64,000 bases of DNA, from the NCBI GenBank assembly GCA_030604135.1, contig JAUVWL010000006.1:1-64000 (forward strand). The letters are read 5' to 3'. Of this stretch, positions 49,810 to 58,745 are shown one piece after another (positions within the stretch are counted from its first letter, which is position 1; every line of letters begins with the position of its first letter). The translations under genes were made by a program, and so were the position numbers. Under the pieces are notes generated by a model. It searched no databases and was not told the origin of the DNA. It saw nothing but the letters and a program-made list of their open reading frames with translations. The DNA is from Burkholderiales bacterium. Its GTDB lineage: Bacteria > Pseudomonadota > Gammaproteobacteria > Burkholderiales > Burkholderiaceae_C.

Positions 49810-50276
49810 CCGAATCCCTGAACCTGTTTCCCCTGGGCTGGAGCCACTACCTGCTGGGTGGCCTGAGCATCGGCGCCGGTGTCGCCCTGCTGTTCGTGCT
49901 CACTGGCCTGATCGGCGGCATGAGCACCGTGTTCTCCAGCACCTGGTCTTTCGTGGTGAAACGCCCCTTCTTCCAGCAGGAACGCTTCACCTCCTCGCGC
50001 GACTGGCGCCTGGTGTACGCGGCCGGCCTGGTGCTGGGTGCGGCCCTCTGGTGGTGGCTCTTTGCCGACGGTCAGCCCCTGCGCACCGAGGTGCCGCGCT
50101 GGATGCTGCTGCTCGGTGGCGTGCTGGTGGGCTACGGCGCCCGTCTGGGCAATGGCTGCACCTCCGGCCACGGCATCTGCGGACTCGGGTCGATGCAATG
50201 GCCCTCGCTGGCCGCGGTGCTGACTTTCATGGGCACGGCCATCGTGACGGCGAACCTGGTGGGGTGGCTGTCATGA
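49806..50276 (+). CDS. YeeE/YedE family membrane protein, N-terminal half
   Basis: This 156-residue protein has four hydrophobic helices and the cysteine-bearing motif G-N-G-C-T-S-G-H-G-I-C-G-L, the hallmark of YeeE/YedE (TsuA-like) thiosulfate or sulfur transporters. In single-gene forms two such halves are fused. Here the second half is the next gene, which overlaps by 4 bases. They probably work together. Confidence 0.92.
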   Translation: MTESLNLFPLGWSHYLLGGLSIGAGVALLFVLTGLIGGMSTVFSSTWSFVVKRPFFQQERFTSSRDWRLVYAAGLVLGAALWWWLFADGQPLRTEVPRWMLLLGGVLVGYGARLGNGCTSGHGICGLGSMQWPSLAAVLTFMGTAIVTANLVGWLS

Positions 50277-50686
50277 CCGTACGACCCTTGACCGCCCTCG
50301 CCGTGCTGGCCAGCGGCGCGCTGTTCGGCTTCGGCCTGTCTCTCTCGACCATGGTGCAGCCCGAGGTGGTGCTCAGCTTCCTGCGGCTGCAGGACTTCGG
50401 CCTGATGCTGGTCATGGGTGGCGCGGTGGCGGTGACGCTCGTAGCCTATGCACTGGCACCACGGGTGCTGGGGCGGCCCCTGCTGGGCGAGCGCTTTCAC
50501 GCCCATGCCAGCCAATGGAACCGGGACACCCTGCTGGGCTCTGCGCTGTTCGGTATCGGCTGGGGCATTTCGGGCGTCTGCCCGGGCCCGGCCATTGCCG
50601 GCCTGGGCACTGGCAACACCGACCTGTTGTGGGCCCTGGGCGGCATCGCCCTGGGGGCCTTGCTGCAGGGCTGGCGGGCCCGCTGA
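50273..50686 (+). CDS. YeeE/YedE family membrane protein, C-terminal half (DUF6691-like)
   Basis: This 137-residue protein has four helices, with L-F-G-F-G-L-S-L-S-T-M-V-Q-P and G-W-G-I-S-G-V-C-P-G-P-A-I near residue 100. The latter carries the second conserved Cys of the YeeE pore. It overlaps the end of the first half by 4 bases (ATGA). Together they form a split sulfur-compound channel. Confidence 0.9.
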   Translation: MTVRPLTALAVLASGALFGFGLSLSTMVQPEVVLSFLRLQDFGLMLVMGGAVAVTLVAYALAPRVLGRPLLGERFHAHASQWNRDTLLGSALFGIGWGISGVCPGPAIAGLGTGNTDLLWALGGIALGALLQGWRAR

Positions 50687-50688
50687 AC

Positions 50689-51321
50689 ATGGTGGACCTG
50701 CCCTTCAGCCCCGCCGCCGAGCGCAACCGCCAGCCCATCCTGGATCAGCTGCTGGCCTTGCTGCCACCCCGAGGGAGGGCGCTGGAGATCGCCTCGGGCA
50801 GTGGCCAGCACGCCGAGGCCTTCGCCGCCGCCCTGCCCGGCTGGACCTGGCAACCCACCGATTTCGAAGCCGACCTGTGCCCCCTGATTGACGAGCGCAT
50901 GCGTCGCGCGGCTCTGGGCAATGTCCTACCCGCCCGGCAACTGGACGTGCTCAGCCCCCGTTGGCCCGCCGAGGGTGCTTCCTTTGACGAAGCCTTCGAC
51001 CTGATCTACTGCGCCAACCTGCTGCACATCGCTCCCTGGGCCTGCTGCGAAGCGCTCATGCAAGGCGCTGCGCGTCGGCTGTCCACCAACGGCTGCCTGA
51101 TCACCTACGGTCCCTACCTGGAGGACCATGTACACACCTCCGAAGGGAACCGCCAGTTCGACGCCAGCCTGAGGGCCAGCAACGGGGCCTGGGGCATTCG
51201 CCGACTGGAAGATGTGGCCCAGGCGGCGGCCGAGGTCGACCTGCAACTGACCCGGCGCCAATCGATGCCTGCCAACAACCTGCTGCTGGTGTGGCAACGG
51301 ATCCAAGGGTCTGGAACCTGA
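50689..51321 (+). CDS. DUF938 / SAM-dependent methyltransferase
   Basis: This 210-residue protein has the methyltransferase motif I as A-L-E-I-A-S-G-S-G-Q-H near residue 33. It also has P-T-D-F-E-A (motif II) and F-D-L-I-Y-C-A-N-L-L-H-I-A-P-W near 110. G-P-Y-L-E-D-H-V-H-T-S-E-G-N-R-Q-F-D-A-S-L is specific to DUF938. The ATG at 50689 is 2 bases after the upstream stop. The substrate is unknown. Confidence 0.9.
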   Translation: MVDLPFSPAAERNRQPILDQLLALLPPRGRALEIASGSGQHAEAFAAALPGWTWQPTDFEADLCPLIDERMRRAALGNVLPARQLDVLSPRWPAEGASFDEAFDLIYCANLLHIAPWACCEALMQGAARRLSTNGCLITYGPYLEDHVHTSEGNRQFDASLRASNGAWGIRRLEDVAQAAAEVDLQLTRRQSMPANNLLLVWQRIQGSGT

Positions 51322-51365
51322 ACCCGTCGAACGGGTCCATCAGATCCGAACCCTGCGAGAACCCC

Positions 51366-51845
51366 ATGCTCAGAACCCTCAAAGACCTGTTTGACCAGCT
51401 GGGTGCCAGCCTCGCGCCTGAGGCGCCCAGATCCGACCCCAAGACCGACGAACACCAGCTGCAGCTGGCCACCGCCGTGCTGCTGGTCGAGGTCATGCGG
51501 GCCGAGCCCACCTTCTCCGAGACCGAACAGGGTGCCGTGCTGCTGGCGCTGCGAAGCAAGTTTGATCTGACCGATGACGAGCTGGAGCGGCTGCTGGAGC
51601 TGGCCCATGACTCCTCTCGAGTGGCCTACGACTACCAGCGTTTCACGGCGCGACTCAATGAGCGATTCACACAGCCACAGAAGATCCGCGTGATCGAAGC
51701 CATGTGGCAGGTGGCCTACGCCGACGGACACCTGGACGTACACGAAAACCAGGTGATCAGCAAGGTTGCCGGTCTGCTGCACGTTACCCACGGTGAGTAC
51801 ATTGCGGCCAAGATGCGGGCGAAGGAAGACGCCGGTCTGCGATGA
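51366..51845 (+). CDS. TerB-like family protein
   Basis: This 159-residue, mainly helical protein has A-V-L-L-V-E-V-M-R-A-E-P-T-F-S-E-T-E near residue 45 and then V-A-Y-A-D-G-H-L-D-V-H-E-N near 125. These are two acidic, metal-binding-like helices in the TerB arrangement. Members occur in tellurite-resistance operons and elsewhere, and the exact role is unknown. Its stop overlaps the start of the next gene (ATGA). Confidence 0.88.
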   Translation: MLRTLKDLFDQLGASLAPEAPRSDPKTDEHQLQLATAVLLVEVMRAEPTFSETEQGAVLLALRSKFDLTDDELERLLELAHDSSRVAYDYQRFTARLNERFTQPQKIRVIEAMWQVAYADGHLDVHENQVISKVAGLLHVTHGEYIAAKMRAKEDAGLR

Positions 51846-52459
51846 TCGGGGTTGTCAGCAACCCCGTCCAGAGAACCATGCGCCACCCCATCAACCGCCG
51901 CCGCGCCCTGGGCCTGGTGGCCACGCTTGCCCTCACCGCCTGCTCTCCCGAGGCCCAACAGACCGACAGTCCAGGTGACATTGCACTGGCAGACGCCATG
52001 GACGCGCTGGCAGACATGGGCAAGGGCTTCACGGTGGGCACACCCATGAGCCGCCAGGTCGTCTATGTCCTGTTCGACCCCCAGTGCCCGCACTGTGGCC
52101 GGCTTTGGACCGCATCGCAACCGCTGCTGTCCCGAACCCGTTTCGTCTGGCTGCCGGTGGCCCTGCTCAACGCCAAGAGTCGGCCGCAGGGCGCCGCCCT
52201 GATGACGGCCACCGACCCGGTGGCCGCCATGAACGAGCACGAAAAACTGTTGTCGGCCGGCCAAGGCGGTCTGTCGGCATCGTCCAGCACAAGCCAGTCG
52301 GTCGAGGCGGCCATTGCACTGAACACCGAACTGCTCAAGCGCCTGGGGGCAGAAGGTGTCCCCTTCATTGTGGCGCGCCATGCGGGCAGTGGCCAGACGG
52401 TCAGCCATTCGGGCGCGCTGTCGACCGAGGCCCTGGCCAGCCTGATCGGCTTGCCCTGA
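51842..52459 (+). CDS. DsbC/DsbG-like thiol-disulfide lipoprotein
   Basis: This 205-residue protein has a lipobox near residue 32-35 (L-T-A-C). It then has a thioredoxin-fold domain with V-Y-V-L-F-D-P-Q-C-P-H-C at about 77-88, the active C-x-x-C being C-P-H-C. G-V-P-F-I-V near residue 170 provides the cis-Pro segment. It should isomerise or reduce disulfides at the envelope. The annotated start overlaps TerB. A second ATG at 51878 gives a more usual signal length. Confidence 0.88.
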   Translation: MIGVVSNPVQRTMRHPINRRRALGLVATLALTACSPEAQQTDSPGDIALADAMDALADMGKGFTVGTPMSRQVVYVLFDPQCPHCGRLWTASQPLLSRTRFVWLPVALLNAKSRPQGAALMTATDPVAAMNEHEKLLSAGQGGLSASSSTSQSVEAAIALNTELLKRLGAEGVPFIVARHAGSGQTVSHSGALSTEALASLIGLP

Positions 52460-52482
52460 CCGCTTGCCAGAAACCGTCAGGC

Positions 52483-53082
52483 TCAGCTTCCGTCGTTTCG
52501 TCCGAGTTTGCGCATCCTGGCCTGCCAGCTGGCCAGCGCCTTGGCATCGATCTGGTCGGTGCCGCCCACCAGGGTCTCATCGATAGGTGCAAAGCCGACG
52601 AACCCCAGCACATTGCGCTCCAGGGACTTGAGGCTGTGGGCCTGGAAATACCAGCGGTAGATCAGCGCTGGCATGCCCATGGTGACCACCAGGCGGGCCG
52701 ATCGACCCTTCAGAGCCTTCTGACCGATGGAGTTGGCCCCATCGGCCTCGACGGCGAAACCCGGTCTGAGCACCTGCTCCAGAAAACCCTTGACCAGCGC
52801 CGGCATCTCGCCCAGCCAGAGCGGGAAGAACAGCACCAGGTGTTCGCACCAGGCGATGTCGTCCTGCGCCGGCTTCAGCGAAGGCGGCAAGGCCAGCGGA
52901 TCCTGCCACTCTTTCTGGCTGCGCAACAAGGGAAAGTCCAGACCGGCGATGGAGATTCGGCGCACCTCATGGCCGGCCTCGGCTGCACCCTGGGCGTAGG
53001 CATCGGCCAGTTCGTGGTTCAGGTGACGGCTATCCGCATCCGGATGGCCCTCGATGATCAGGACACGACGCAAGACGGACAT
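52483..53082 (-). CDS. Flavodoxin-like NAD(P)H dehydrogenase (quinone)
   Basis: This 199-residue protein has the KefF/MdaB-type start R-V-L-I-I-E-G-H-P-D-A-D-S-R-H-L. It also has L-V-L-F-F-P-L-W-L-G-E-M-P-A near residue 82, the flavin-binding strand of NQO1-like reductases. It reduces quinones or similar compounds using FMN or FAD. It shares its strand with the AhpD-like and GTPase genes, starting 32 bases from the end of the AhpD-like gene. Confidence 0.9.
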   Translation of the reverse strand: MSVLRRVLIIEGHPDADSRHLNHELADAYAQGAAEAGHEVRRISIAGLDFPLLRSQKEWQDPLALPPSLKPAQDDIAWCEHLVLFFPLWLGEMPALVKGFLEQVLRPGFAVEADGANSIGQKALKGRSARLVVTMGMPALIYRWYFQAHSLKSLERNVLGFVGFAPIDETLVGGTDQIDAKALASWQARMRKLGRNDGS

Positions 53083-53114
53083 GGCGCTTCTCCTTTGCTC
53101 GGGATGTGTGGGCC

Positions 53115-53516
53115 TCAGCCCTGGTCAAAAACAGGATCCACCGGCACCTGCAAGGCCGTGGCCAGGTGGTTGGTGCGGGCAGCCAGACCCACAATAGACA
53201 TCAACTCGGCGTGTTGTTCGGGGCTCATGCCCTTGGCACGCGCCGCTGCGGTGTGCGAGTGCACGCAGTAGCCACAGCCATTGGCCACCGACACCGCGAT
53301 GTACAGCATCTCCTTGGTCAGCGGATCCAGCGCGGACGGTGTGGCCATGATGCGCTTGACATCGCGCCAGGTCTGTTCGAGCAGATCCGGGTCGAAGGCC
53401 AGGTAGCGCCACATGTTGTTGATGAAATCGGTCTGGCGTGTGGCCCGGATGTCGTCGAAAACCGCTTTCACGCGCGGGTCGCTTTCGGGGTCAACAGCAC
53501 GGGAGACAGTGGACAT
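53115..53516 (-). CDS. Carboxymuconolactone decarboxylase / AhpD-like protein
   Basis: This 133-residue helical protein has the redox motif A-N-G-C-G-Y-C-V-H-S-H near residue 80-90 (C-x-x-C followed by H-x-x-x-x-x-G). This is the AhpD-type active site shared with carboxymuconolactone decarboxylases. It likely handles peroxides or acts as a small thiol enzyme. ATG 53516 is chosen because the frame is open upstream without conserved sequence. The quinone reductase gene follows. Confidence 0.9.
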   Translation of the reverse strand: MSTVSRAVDPESDPRVKAVFDDIRATRQTDFINNMWRYLAFDPDLLEQTWRDVKRIMATPSALDPLTKEMLYIAVSVANGCGYCVHSHTAAARAKGMSPEQHAELMSIVGLAARTNHLATALQVPVDPVFDQG

Positions 53517-53543
53517 GACAACTCCTGGACAAGGGCTCGACAC

Positions 53544-54503
53544 TCATCGCGCGCGTGTACGGGCCCGGGTGGTGGCTCTCGGCGGCGCGGTGGCTCTGAC
53601 GGCTTTGCGCTCGGCACGCTCGGCATCGGCCCGACGGCCCTCGGCCAGCCAGACCGCAAATTCCTGGGGAGTCTCTAGCGTGATGCGACCCGTGTGCCCG
53701 GCGCGGAAGTCGGCGATGACCAGCTCGGCCGCCTTCTGCAGGTTCACCTGGCCACCGGCGGCCAGTGCACCCCGGCGACGTCCGATGGCCTCCAGCAGCT
53801 CCTCGGCCGGTGCCTGCTCCACGGACTCGACCGGCCCCTCCAGCCGGTAGCGTTCGTGCAGGCGATCCGGATAGGCCTGCCGGAGCGTGTCCAGCAGGGC
53901 CAGCGCCACCTCCTCATCGTCGTAGGCGTTGCGGCCGACGGCGCCACTGGCCGCGAGGTTCAGGCCGCTCTGTTCCACAATGATGCGGGGCCACAGCATG
54001 CCGGGTGTGTCGAACAGGTAGCAGTCGTCGGCCAGAGCAACGCGTTGCTCCATGCGCGTGACCCCGGCCTCATCACCCGTGCGCGCCGCCTTGCGACCCA
54101 TCAGGGTGTTGATCAGCGTGGACTTGCCCACATTGGGAATGCCACAGATCAGCACCCGCAAAGGTTTGACCATGCCACCACGCAGGGGCGCCAGTTCTCG
54201 ACATGCATCGACCAGCGCGCGCGCCGGCGCCGTGTGGCTGGCATCCAGGCCAATGGCACGCGTCAGCGTTTGGGCGTTGTAGTGGGCCAGCCACAGCGCC
54301 GTTCGAGCCGGGTCGGCCAGATCCTGCTTGTTCAGCACCTTGAGGCTGGGTTTGCGAGCGGTGAGTTCGTTCAGCAGCGGGTTGGCGCTGGAGCCGGGCA
54401 GGCGGGCATCGAGCATTTCGATCACCACATCGATCGTCTTGACGCGCTCGGCAATGGCCTTGCGCGTGAGGTGCATGTGCCCGGGAAACCACTGGATGCT
54501 CAT
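53544..54503 (-). CDS. RbgA/YlqF-family ribosome-assembly GTPase
   Basis: This 319-residue protein is circularly permuted, with N-K-Q-D (G4) before the Walker A motif G-I-P-N-V-G-K-S-T-L-I-N near residue 122 and D-T-P-G-M-L-W-P (G3). It starts Q-W-F-P-G-H-M, as YlqF does. It assists late large-subunit assembly. A basic Arg/Ala-rich tail (R-A-T-A-P-P-R-A-T-T-R-A-R) extends the C-terminus. It is divergent from the SRPBCC gene. Confidence 0.95.
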   Translation of the reverse strand: MSIQWFPGHMHLTRKAIAERVKTIDVVIEMLDARLPGSSANPLLNELTARKPSLKVLNKQDLADPARTALWLAHYNAQTLTRAIGLDASHTAPARALVDACRELAPLRGGMVKPLRVLICGIPNVGKSTLINTLMGRKAARTGDEAGVTRMEQRVALADDCYLFDTPGMLWPRIIVEQSGLNLAASGAVGRNAYDDEEVALALLDTLRQAYPDRLHERYRLEGPVESVEQAPAEELLEAIGRRRGALAAGGQVNLQKAAELVIADFRAGHTGRITLETPQEFAVWLAEGRRADAERAERKAVRATAPPRATTRARTRAR

Positions 54504-54635
54504 ACGCTTGGTGCAGGTGCAAACCCCCGATTGTGCCCGCGATGCAGGGGACAACCTGAGGTCGCAAGGCATGCCATCGTGCCACAATGTTTCACAACAA
54601 CCACCCGACCCCGGCTGCGCCGCAAGAGGAGACAC

Positions 54636-55106
54636 ATGAGCATCACCGTCAAGATCGATCTGGGCTACGAGTTCGATGTCAAGGCCAAGGCGGCCGAGGT
54701 GTTCGACCTGCTGTCCGACGTGCCCACGTCAGTCAGCCATTTTCCGAAGGTCGACCAGCTGGTCGACATGGGGGGCGGTGTCTACCGCTGGGAAATGGAA
54801 AAGGTCGGCACGGCACAGGTCAACATCCAGACAGTCTACGCCAGCAAGTACGTCAGCGACCGCGCCAAGGGCACCGTCAAGTGGACCCCGGTCAAGGGCG
54901 TGGGCAATGCCCAGGTCAGCGGCAGCTGGAAGATCGTGGACAACAAGAAGTCCACCAACGTCACCCTGGCCATTCAGGGCGAGGTCGAGGTGCCATTGCC
55001 TGGCCTGATGAAGATGGTCGTGGTGCCAGTGGTTCAGGGCGAGTTCGAGAAGCTGGTTGAAAAATACATCGACAACCTGATCAAGCGCTTTGGCGGCGAG
55101 GTCTGA
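54636..55106 (+). CDS. SRPBCC/START-fold protein
   Basis: This 156-residue protein resembles polyketide-cyclase/START proteins: V-F-D-L-L-S-D-V-P near residue 22, Y-R-W-E-M-E-K-V-G, and an amphipathic last helix V-Q-G-E-F-E-K-L-V-E-K-Y-I-D-N-L. Such proteins bind hydrophobic ligands. The ligand is unknown. GAGGAGA lies 4 to 10 bases upstream of the ATG, so the start is firm. The gene is alone. Confidence 0.85.
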   Translation: MSITVKIDLGYEFDVKAKAAEVFDLLSDVPTSVSHFPKVDQLVDMGGGVYRWEMEKVGTAQVNIQTVYASKYVSDRAKGTVKWTPVKGVGNAQVSGSWKIVDNKKSTNVTLAIQGEVEVPLPGLMKMVVVPVVQGEFEKLVEKYIDNLIKRFGGEV

Positions 55107-55285
55107 CAGGCCAGCACGCCGGGCATCGCGCACCGGGTTGTCCACCATCGCAGACTTGTCCCGAGAAAATCTGGACAAGCTTGTGAATAACCCGGGACAG
55201 GCCCTGTACGGCGCTTGCAAGCCCTTGATTTTCAAAGACCTTCTTCAGACTGCCTGTTAATTGGGCAGCTCGTCAAAAAGAATGT

Positions 55286-56833
55286 TCAGGCGGCCTGGGC
55301 GACCGGGCGACCCAGACGGGCGGCCGATACATACTCCTGTCGGTAGACCTCGAACGGCATGGTGTCGGCCGCCTCGATGGCGCGCTGGGACTCGAACGAC
55401 ATGCGCGCCATGTCGGCAAAGTGCGCCTGCTGAGCGTCACCCCAGGGCAGGTCCAGCAAGGCCTGGCGCGCGGCCATCGACTGCGCGCGGCCAAAGGCGA
55501 TAAAGCCGTTGTCGTGTGCAGCCGCCATGGTCTGCAGGACCCGCGCCGATGGCAGGGTGTCAGGGGCCAGCAGCCGTCCCCTGGCCTTGGTAACGGCTTG
55601 CACGTGCACGCGGACGCCGTGCAGTGCATCCAGCTGTTCTGCCAGGGGCAGGAGCTCGTCGATCAGCTCCAGGCCCCAGTCGCTCAGGGACACCGGCTGG
55701 CCGCCCCGCAGCAGCTTGAGGCCAGGCTCGCGCCCGCGGGCGGCCGTCAGGTGCTGGTTCTGCGCCAGATCGGCAATTTCCTGCGGGGTGTCCGGCGGGC
55801 TGTCACTGAGCAGGCAGTGCAGCAGGAACACATCCAGAAAATGCAGGGTCGAGGCGGCCACGCCGATGGTCTCGAAGGGGTCGAGGTCCAGCAGCCGGAC
55901 CTCGATGTATTCGACGCCCCGCTCGCGCAACGCATGCAGAGGCCGCTCACCCTGGAAGATGACCCGCTTGGGACGAATGGTGCCGTAGAACTCGTTCTCG
56001 ATCTGCAGCAGCGTGGTCGCCAGCTGGTTGTACTCGCCGCCGGGATTGCGGATGCCCACCGTTTCGTAGGCAGGCCAGGGACGCGTCAGTGCATCGTGCA
56101 GCGAAGCCGCGTAACCCTCCAGGCTGTTGTAGCTGACCTTCAGGGAAGCCTGTGCCTCGCTCTGGTAGCCCAGACGTCCCATGCGCAGTGTGGTGCCGTG
56201 AGGAAGGTAGAGCGAGCCCCGGTCTCCCAGAGGCAGCAGGTCGTGTGGACGCCCTTCGACAAAGCTCGAACACACCGCTGGCGAGGCGCCAAACAGGGTG
56301 AGCAGCAAAAAGGCGTGGCGACGGAAGTTGCGGATCAGCGCGAAATAGCCGGCATTGTCGACCCCCGGCAGCGACCAGTTGTAGTGCACACCCGAGATGG
56401 TCTGCATCCGCCGGCCATAGCGGTGGCCCAGGCCCATGCGATAGACACTCTTGGCACGCCCGACATTGCTGGAGCCATACCGACCGAGCGGAATGGTCTC
56501 GTCGGTGGGCAGGCCGCAGGGCATGCTGGATGCCCACATCATTTCGTCGCCGCTGGCAACGAGGGTCCGGGCGGTGTATTGGTGGATGCGCGTCAGCTCG
56601 GCCAGGCAGTCGTCGACGCTGCCGTGCACGCCCGTGATCAACTCCAGCTGTGATTCGCTGTAGTCGGTGGTGATGTGCGGGTGCGTCAGGGCGCTGCCCA
56701 GCGCCTGGGGGTGCGGCGTGAGCGCCAGCCGCCCGTCGGGCAGGGCACGCAGGCTCTCCTTCTCCAGGCCCCGGCGCATGCCGCGCAATCGGTCGGTGCC
56801 CAGCCCCTGCAGCCTTGCTTGCAATGCAGTCAT
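55286..56833 (-). CDS. gshA: Glutamate--cysteine ligase
   Basis: This 515-residue protein is of proteobacterial class 1. It has the start G-L-E-K-E-S-L-R, H-I-T-T-D-Y-S-E-S-Q-L-E-L-I-T, F-P (P-C-G-L-P), the Y-R-M-G-L-G-H-R-Y-G segment near 135 and Y-I-E-V-R-L-L-D-L-D-P near 335. It catalyses the first step of glutathione synthesis in the cytoplasm. ATG 56833 is confirmed by the N-terminal motif. The GST at 10441 is a possible user of the product. Confidence 0.96.
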   Translation of the reverse strand: MTALQARLQGLGTDRLRGMRRGLEKESLRALPDGRLALTPHPQALGSALTHPHITTDYSESQLELITGVHGSVDDCLAELTRIHQYTARTLVASGDEMMWASSMPCGLPTDETIPLGRYGSSNVGRAKSVYRMGLGHRYGRRMQTISGVHYNWSLPGVDNAGYFALIRNFRRHAFLLLTLFGASPAVCSSFVEGRPHDLLPLGDRGSLYLPHGTTLRMGRLGYQSEAQASLKVSYNSLEGYAASLHDALTRPWPAYETVGIRNPGGEYNQLATTLLQIENEFYGTIRPKRVIFQGERPLHALRERGVEYIEVRLLDLDPFETIGVAASTLHFLDVFLLHCLLSDSPPDTPQEIADLAQNQHLTAARGREPGLKLLRGGQPVSLSDWGLELIDELLPLAEQLDALHGVRVHVQAVTKARGRLLAPDTLPSARVLQTMAAAHDNGFIAFGRAQSMAARQALLDLPWGDAQQAHFADMARMSFESQRAIEAADTMPFEVYRQEYVSAARLGRPVAQAA

Positions 56834-56947
56834 AGTCGTTGGTCGTGAGGTCCGGGGGCCGAAGTTACCACGACCGGCCGGAACCTGCAGGCGGGCGCAC
56901 ACCGGCCCGCGGCAACGCCAGGGCCAGCCGCCCGGTCTCCGAGCCGC

Positions 56948-57991
56948 TCAGCAGATGACCGGTTCGACCTCGTCTGCGGCGCCGGCCGGCACCACGCCCA
57001 GGCATTGCGCATCCAGCCAGGCCCCAATCACCTCGGGGTCGTGGACCAGACGCAAGGTGTCGAAGGCCTGTCCGGCCTGGGGGTAGTGGCGCCTGAGGCT
57101 GCCCAGCCACTGTTTGAGCCGGCCGGCCCGGTGGCGGCGCTCCACCCGGGCAGAAACCTGGTCCCAGAAATCGCGCAGCCAGGGCACGATCTGCGCCCAG
57201 ACCACGTCGCCCTGGCTCCGGATGGCCAGTGCCAGTCCCGGGTGCGTCACCATGCCACGACCGATCATCAGGTCAGGACAACCCGAGACCGCCTGGCAGC
57301 GCCGGGCATCCTCGACGGTCCATATCTCGCCATTGGCGACCAGCCGCGGGGCAATCCGTCCGTACAAGCGCTCACGCAGATCGGCAATGCGCTCCCAATA
57401 GGCCGGAGGGCGGTAACCGTGTGCCTTGGTGCGCGCATGCACCACCAGCTCGCTGGCCCCTGCCTCGGCGATGGCCAGCGCACATTCCTCAGCGCGCAGG
57501 TCATCCTGGTATCCCAGGCGCATCTTGGCCGAAACCGGCACATGGGCAGGCACGGCACGACGCACCGCCGACACGATGCGTCCGACCAGCTCGGGCTCGT
57601 CCAGCAGGACCGCACCGCCACGACTCTGGTTGACGGTGCGCGCCGGGCAGCCGAAGTTCAGGTCGATGCCTTCCGGCGCCAGACCGGCAAGGCGGGCAGC
57701 GTTCTCGGCCAGGCACACCGGGTCGGACCCGAGCAGCTGCGGGCGTACCGGCACGCCCGCGCGGGTAAGGCTGCCGTTGAGCAGCTCGGGCACCACCCGC
57801 ACGAACGCGCGCTCTGGCAGCAAGGTGTCGGTGATGCGGATGAATTCGCTCACGCAGCGGTCGATGCCGCCGGCCCGGGTGAGCACGTCGCGCAGGGTGG
57901 CATCGAGCAGGCCCTCCATCGGGGCCAGCAGGATCAGGGGTTTCTCAGGGGAAGGGGCCAGATCGGGAGATCCGGCAATGGCGCTGAGCAT
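56948..57991 (-). CDS. dusC: tRNA-dihydrouridine synthase C
   Basis: This 347-residue FMN enzyme has A-P-M-E-G-L at the N-terminus, the R-G-x-x-like D-L-N-F-G-C-P-A near residue 108, and S-A-K-M-R-L-G near 155 with catalytic Lys and Cys. V-H-A-R-T-K-A-H-G-Y and G-E-I-W-T are DusC-type features. It reduces U16 of tRNA. It is divergent from the FecR-like gene. Confidence 0.93.
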   Translation of the reverse strand: MLSAIAGSPDLAPSPEKPLILLAPMEGLLDATLRDVLTRAGGIDRCVSEFIRITDTLLPERAFVRVVPELLNGSLTRAGVPVRPQLLGSDPVCLAENAARLAGLAPEGIDLNFGCPARTVNQSRGGAVLLDEPELVGRIVSAVRRAVPAHVPVSAKMRLGYQDDLRAEECALAIAEAGASELVVHARTKAHGYRPPAYWERIADLRERLYGRIAPRLVANGEIWTVEDARRCQAVSGCPDLMIGRGMVTHPGLALAIRSQGDVVWAQIVPWLRDFWDQVSARVERRHRAGRLKQWLGSLRRHYPQAGQAFDTLRLVHDPEVIGAWLDAQCLGVVPAGAADEVEPVIC

Positions 57992-58147
57992 GGTCTGTGG
58001 GTTGGCATCTGTCGCCTGAAAGGGACAGATGGCATACGGATTCGGCAGTCTTGCGCATTCTATCGATGGGGCTGCTTGGCCGAATGCCCATGCACGCGAG
58101 CCTGGGCTACCATCCCCTGTATTCCACCGATCTCACAGGAAACTTCC

Positions 58148-58684
58148 ATGCGTCCGCTCCTCCGCTTTGCACTGGCTCTGTCGTGGAGTCTGGCGACAGC
58201 GATCGCCATGGCCCAGCCGGTCACACCTGCAACACCCGGCCCGGTGGTGGATGTGGTGCGGGTCGGCACCATCAAACAGGTCGACGGCCAAGCCTGGTTG
58301 GTGCTGGGCGAACACCGTCGCGCCGCTGCGCCCGGGCTGGGTGTGCGCCTGGGCGAGAAACTGATCACAGGCGACGACGCGGCCGTCAGTGTGACGCTGC
58401 GCGACGGCACGGTACTCACCCTGGGGCCGACCACCGAAGCCGATCTGAGCGAATACGCCTTCAATGCCACCACCCAGGAAGGCAACATGCTGGTGAAGCT
58501 TTTGCAGGGTTCCATGCGCGTGGTCACCGGGCTGCTGGGCAAGGTGAACCCCGAGCTGTTCCGCATCTCCACGCCCACCTCGGTCGTGGGTGTGCGGGGC
58601 ACCGACTTCATTGTCGAGGTCCTGCCCGAACCGGTTCGATTCGATCCTGCGGCCGGGGAGTTCAACCACGGCGGCATCCTCTGA
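58148..58684 (+). CDS. FecR-domain exported protein
   Basis: This 178-residue protein has a signal peptide ending A-M-A-Q and a FecR domain with K-Q-V-D-G-Q-A-W-L, V-R-L-G-E-K-L-I-T-G-D-D and L-R-D-G-T-V-L-T-L-G-P. S-T-P-T-S-V-V-G-V-R-G-T-D-F is the hallmark FecR end. In many betaproteobacteria such genes precede a CHASE2 adenylate cyclase, but none is seen here. The OmpA-like lipoprotein follows after 61 bases. Confidence 0.9.
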   Translation: MRPLLRFALALSWSLATAIAMAQPVTPATPGPVVDVVRVGTIKQVDGQAWLVLGEHRRAAAPGLGVRLGEKLITGDDAAVSVTLRDGTVLTLGPTTEADLSEYAFNATTQEGNMLVKLLQGSMRVVTGLLGKVNPELFRISTPTSVVGVRGTDFIVEVLPEPVRFDPAAGEFNHGGIL

Positions 58685-58745
58685 CGGACTGATTCGACCA
58701 GAACTGTGAAATACTGCGCGACATTCCCACCTTGTTGGAGTTGTC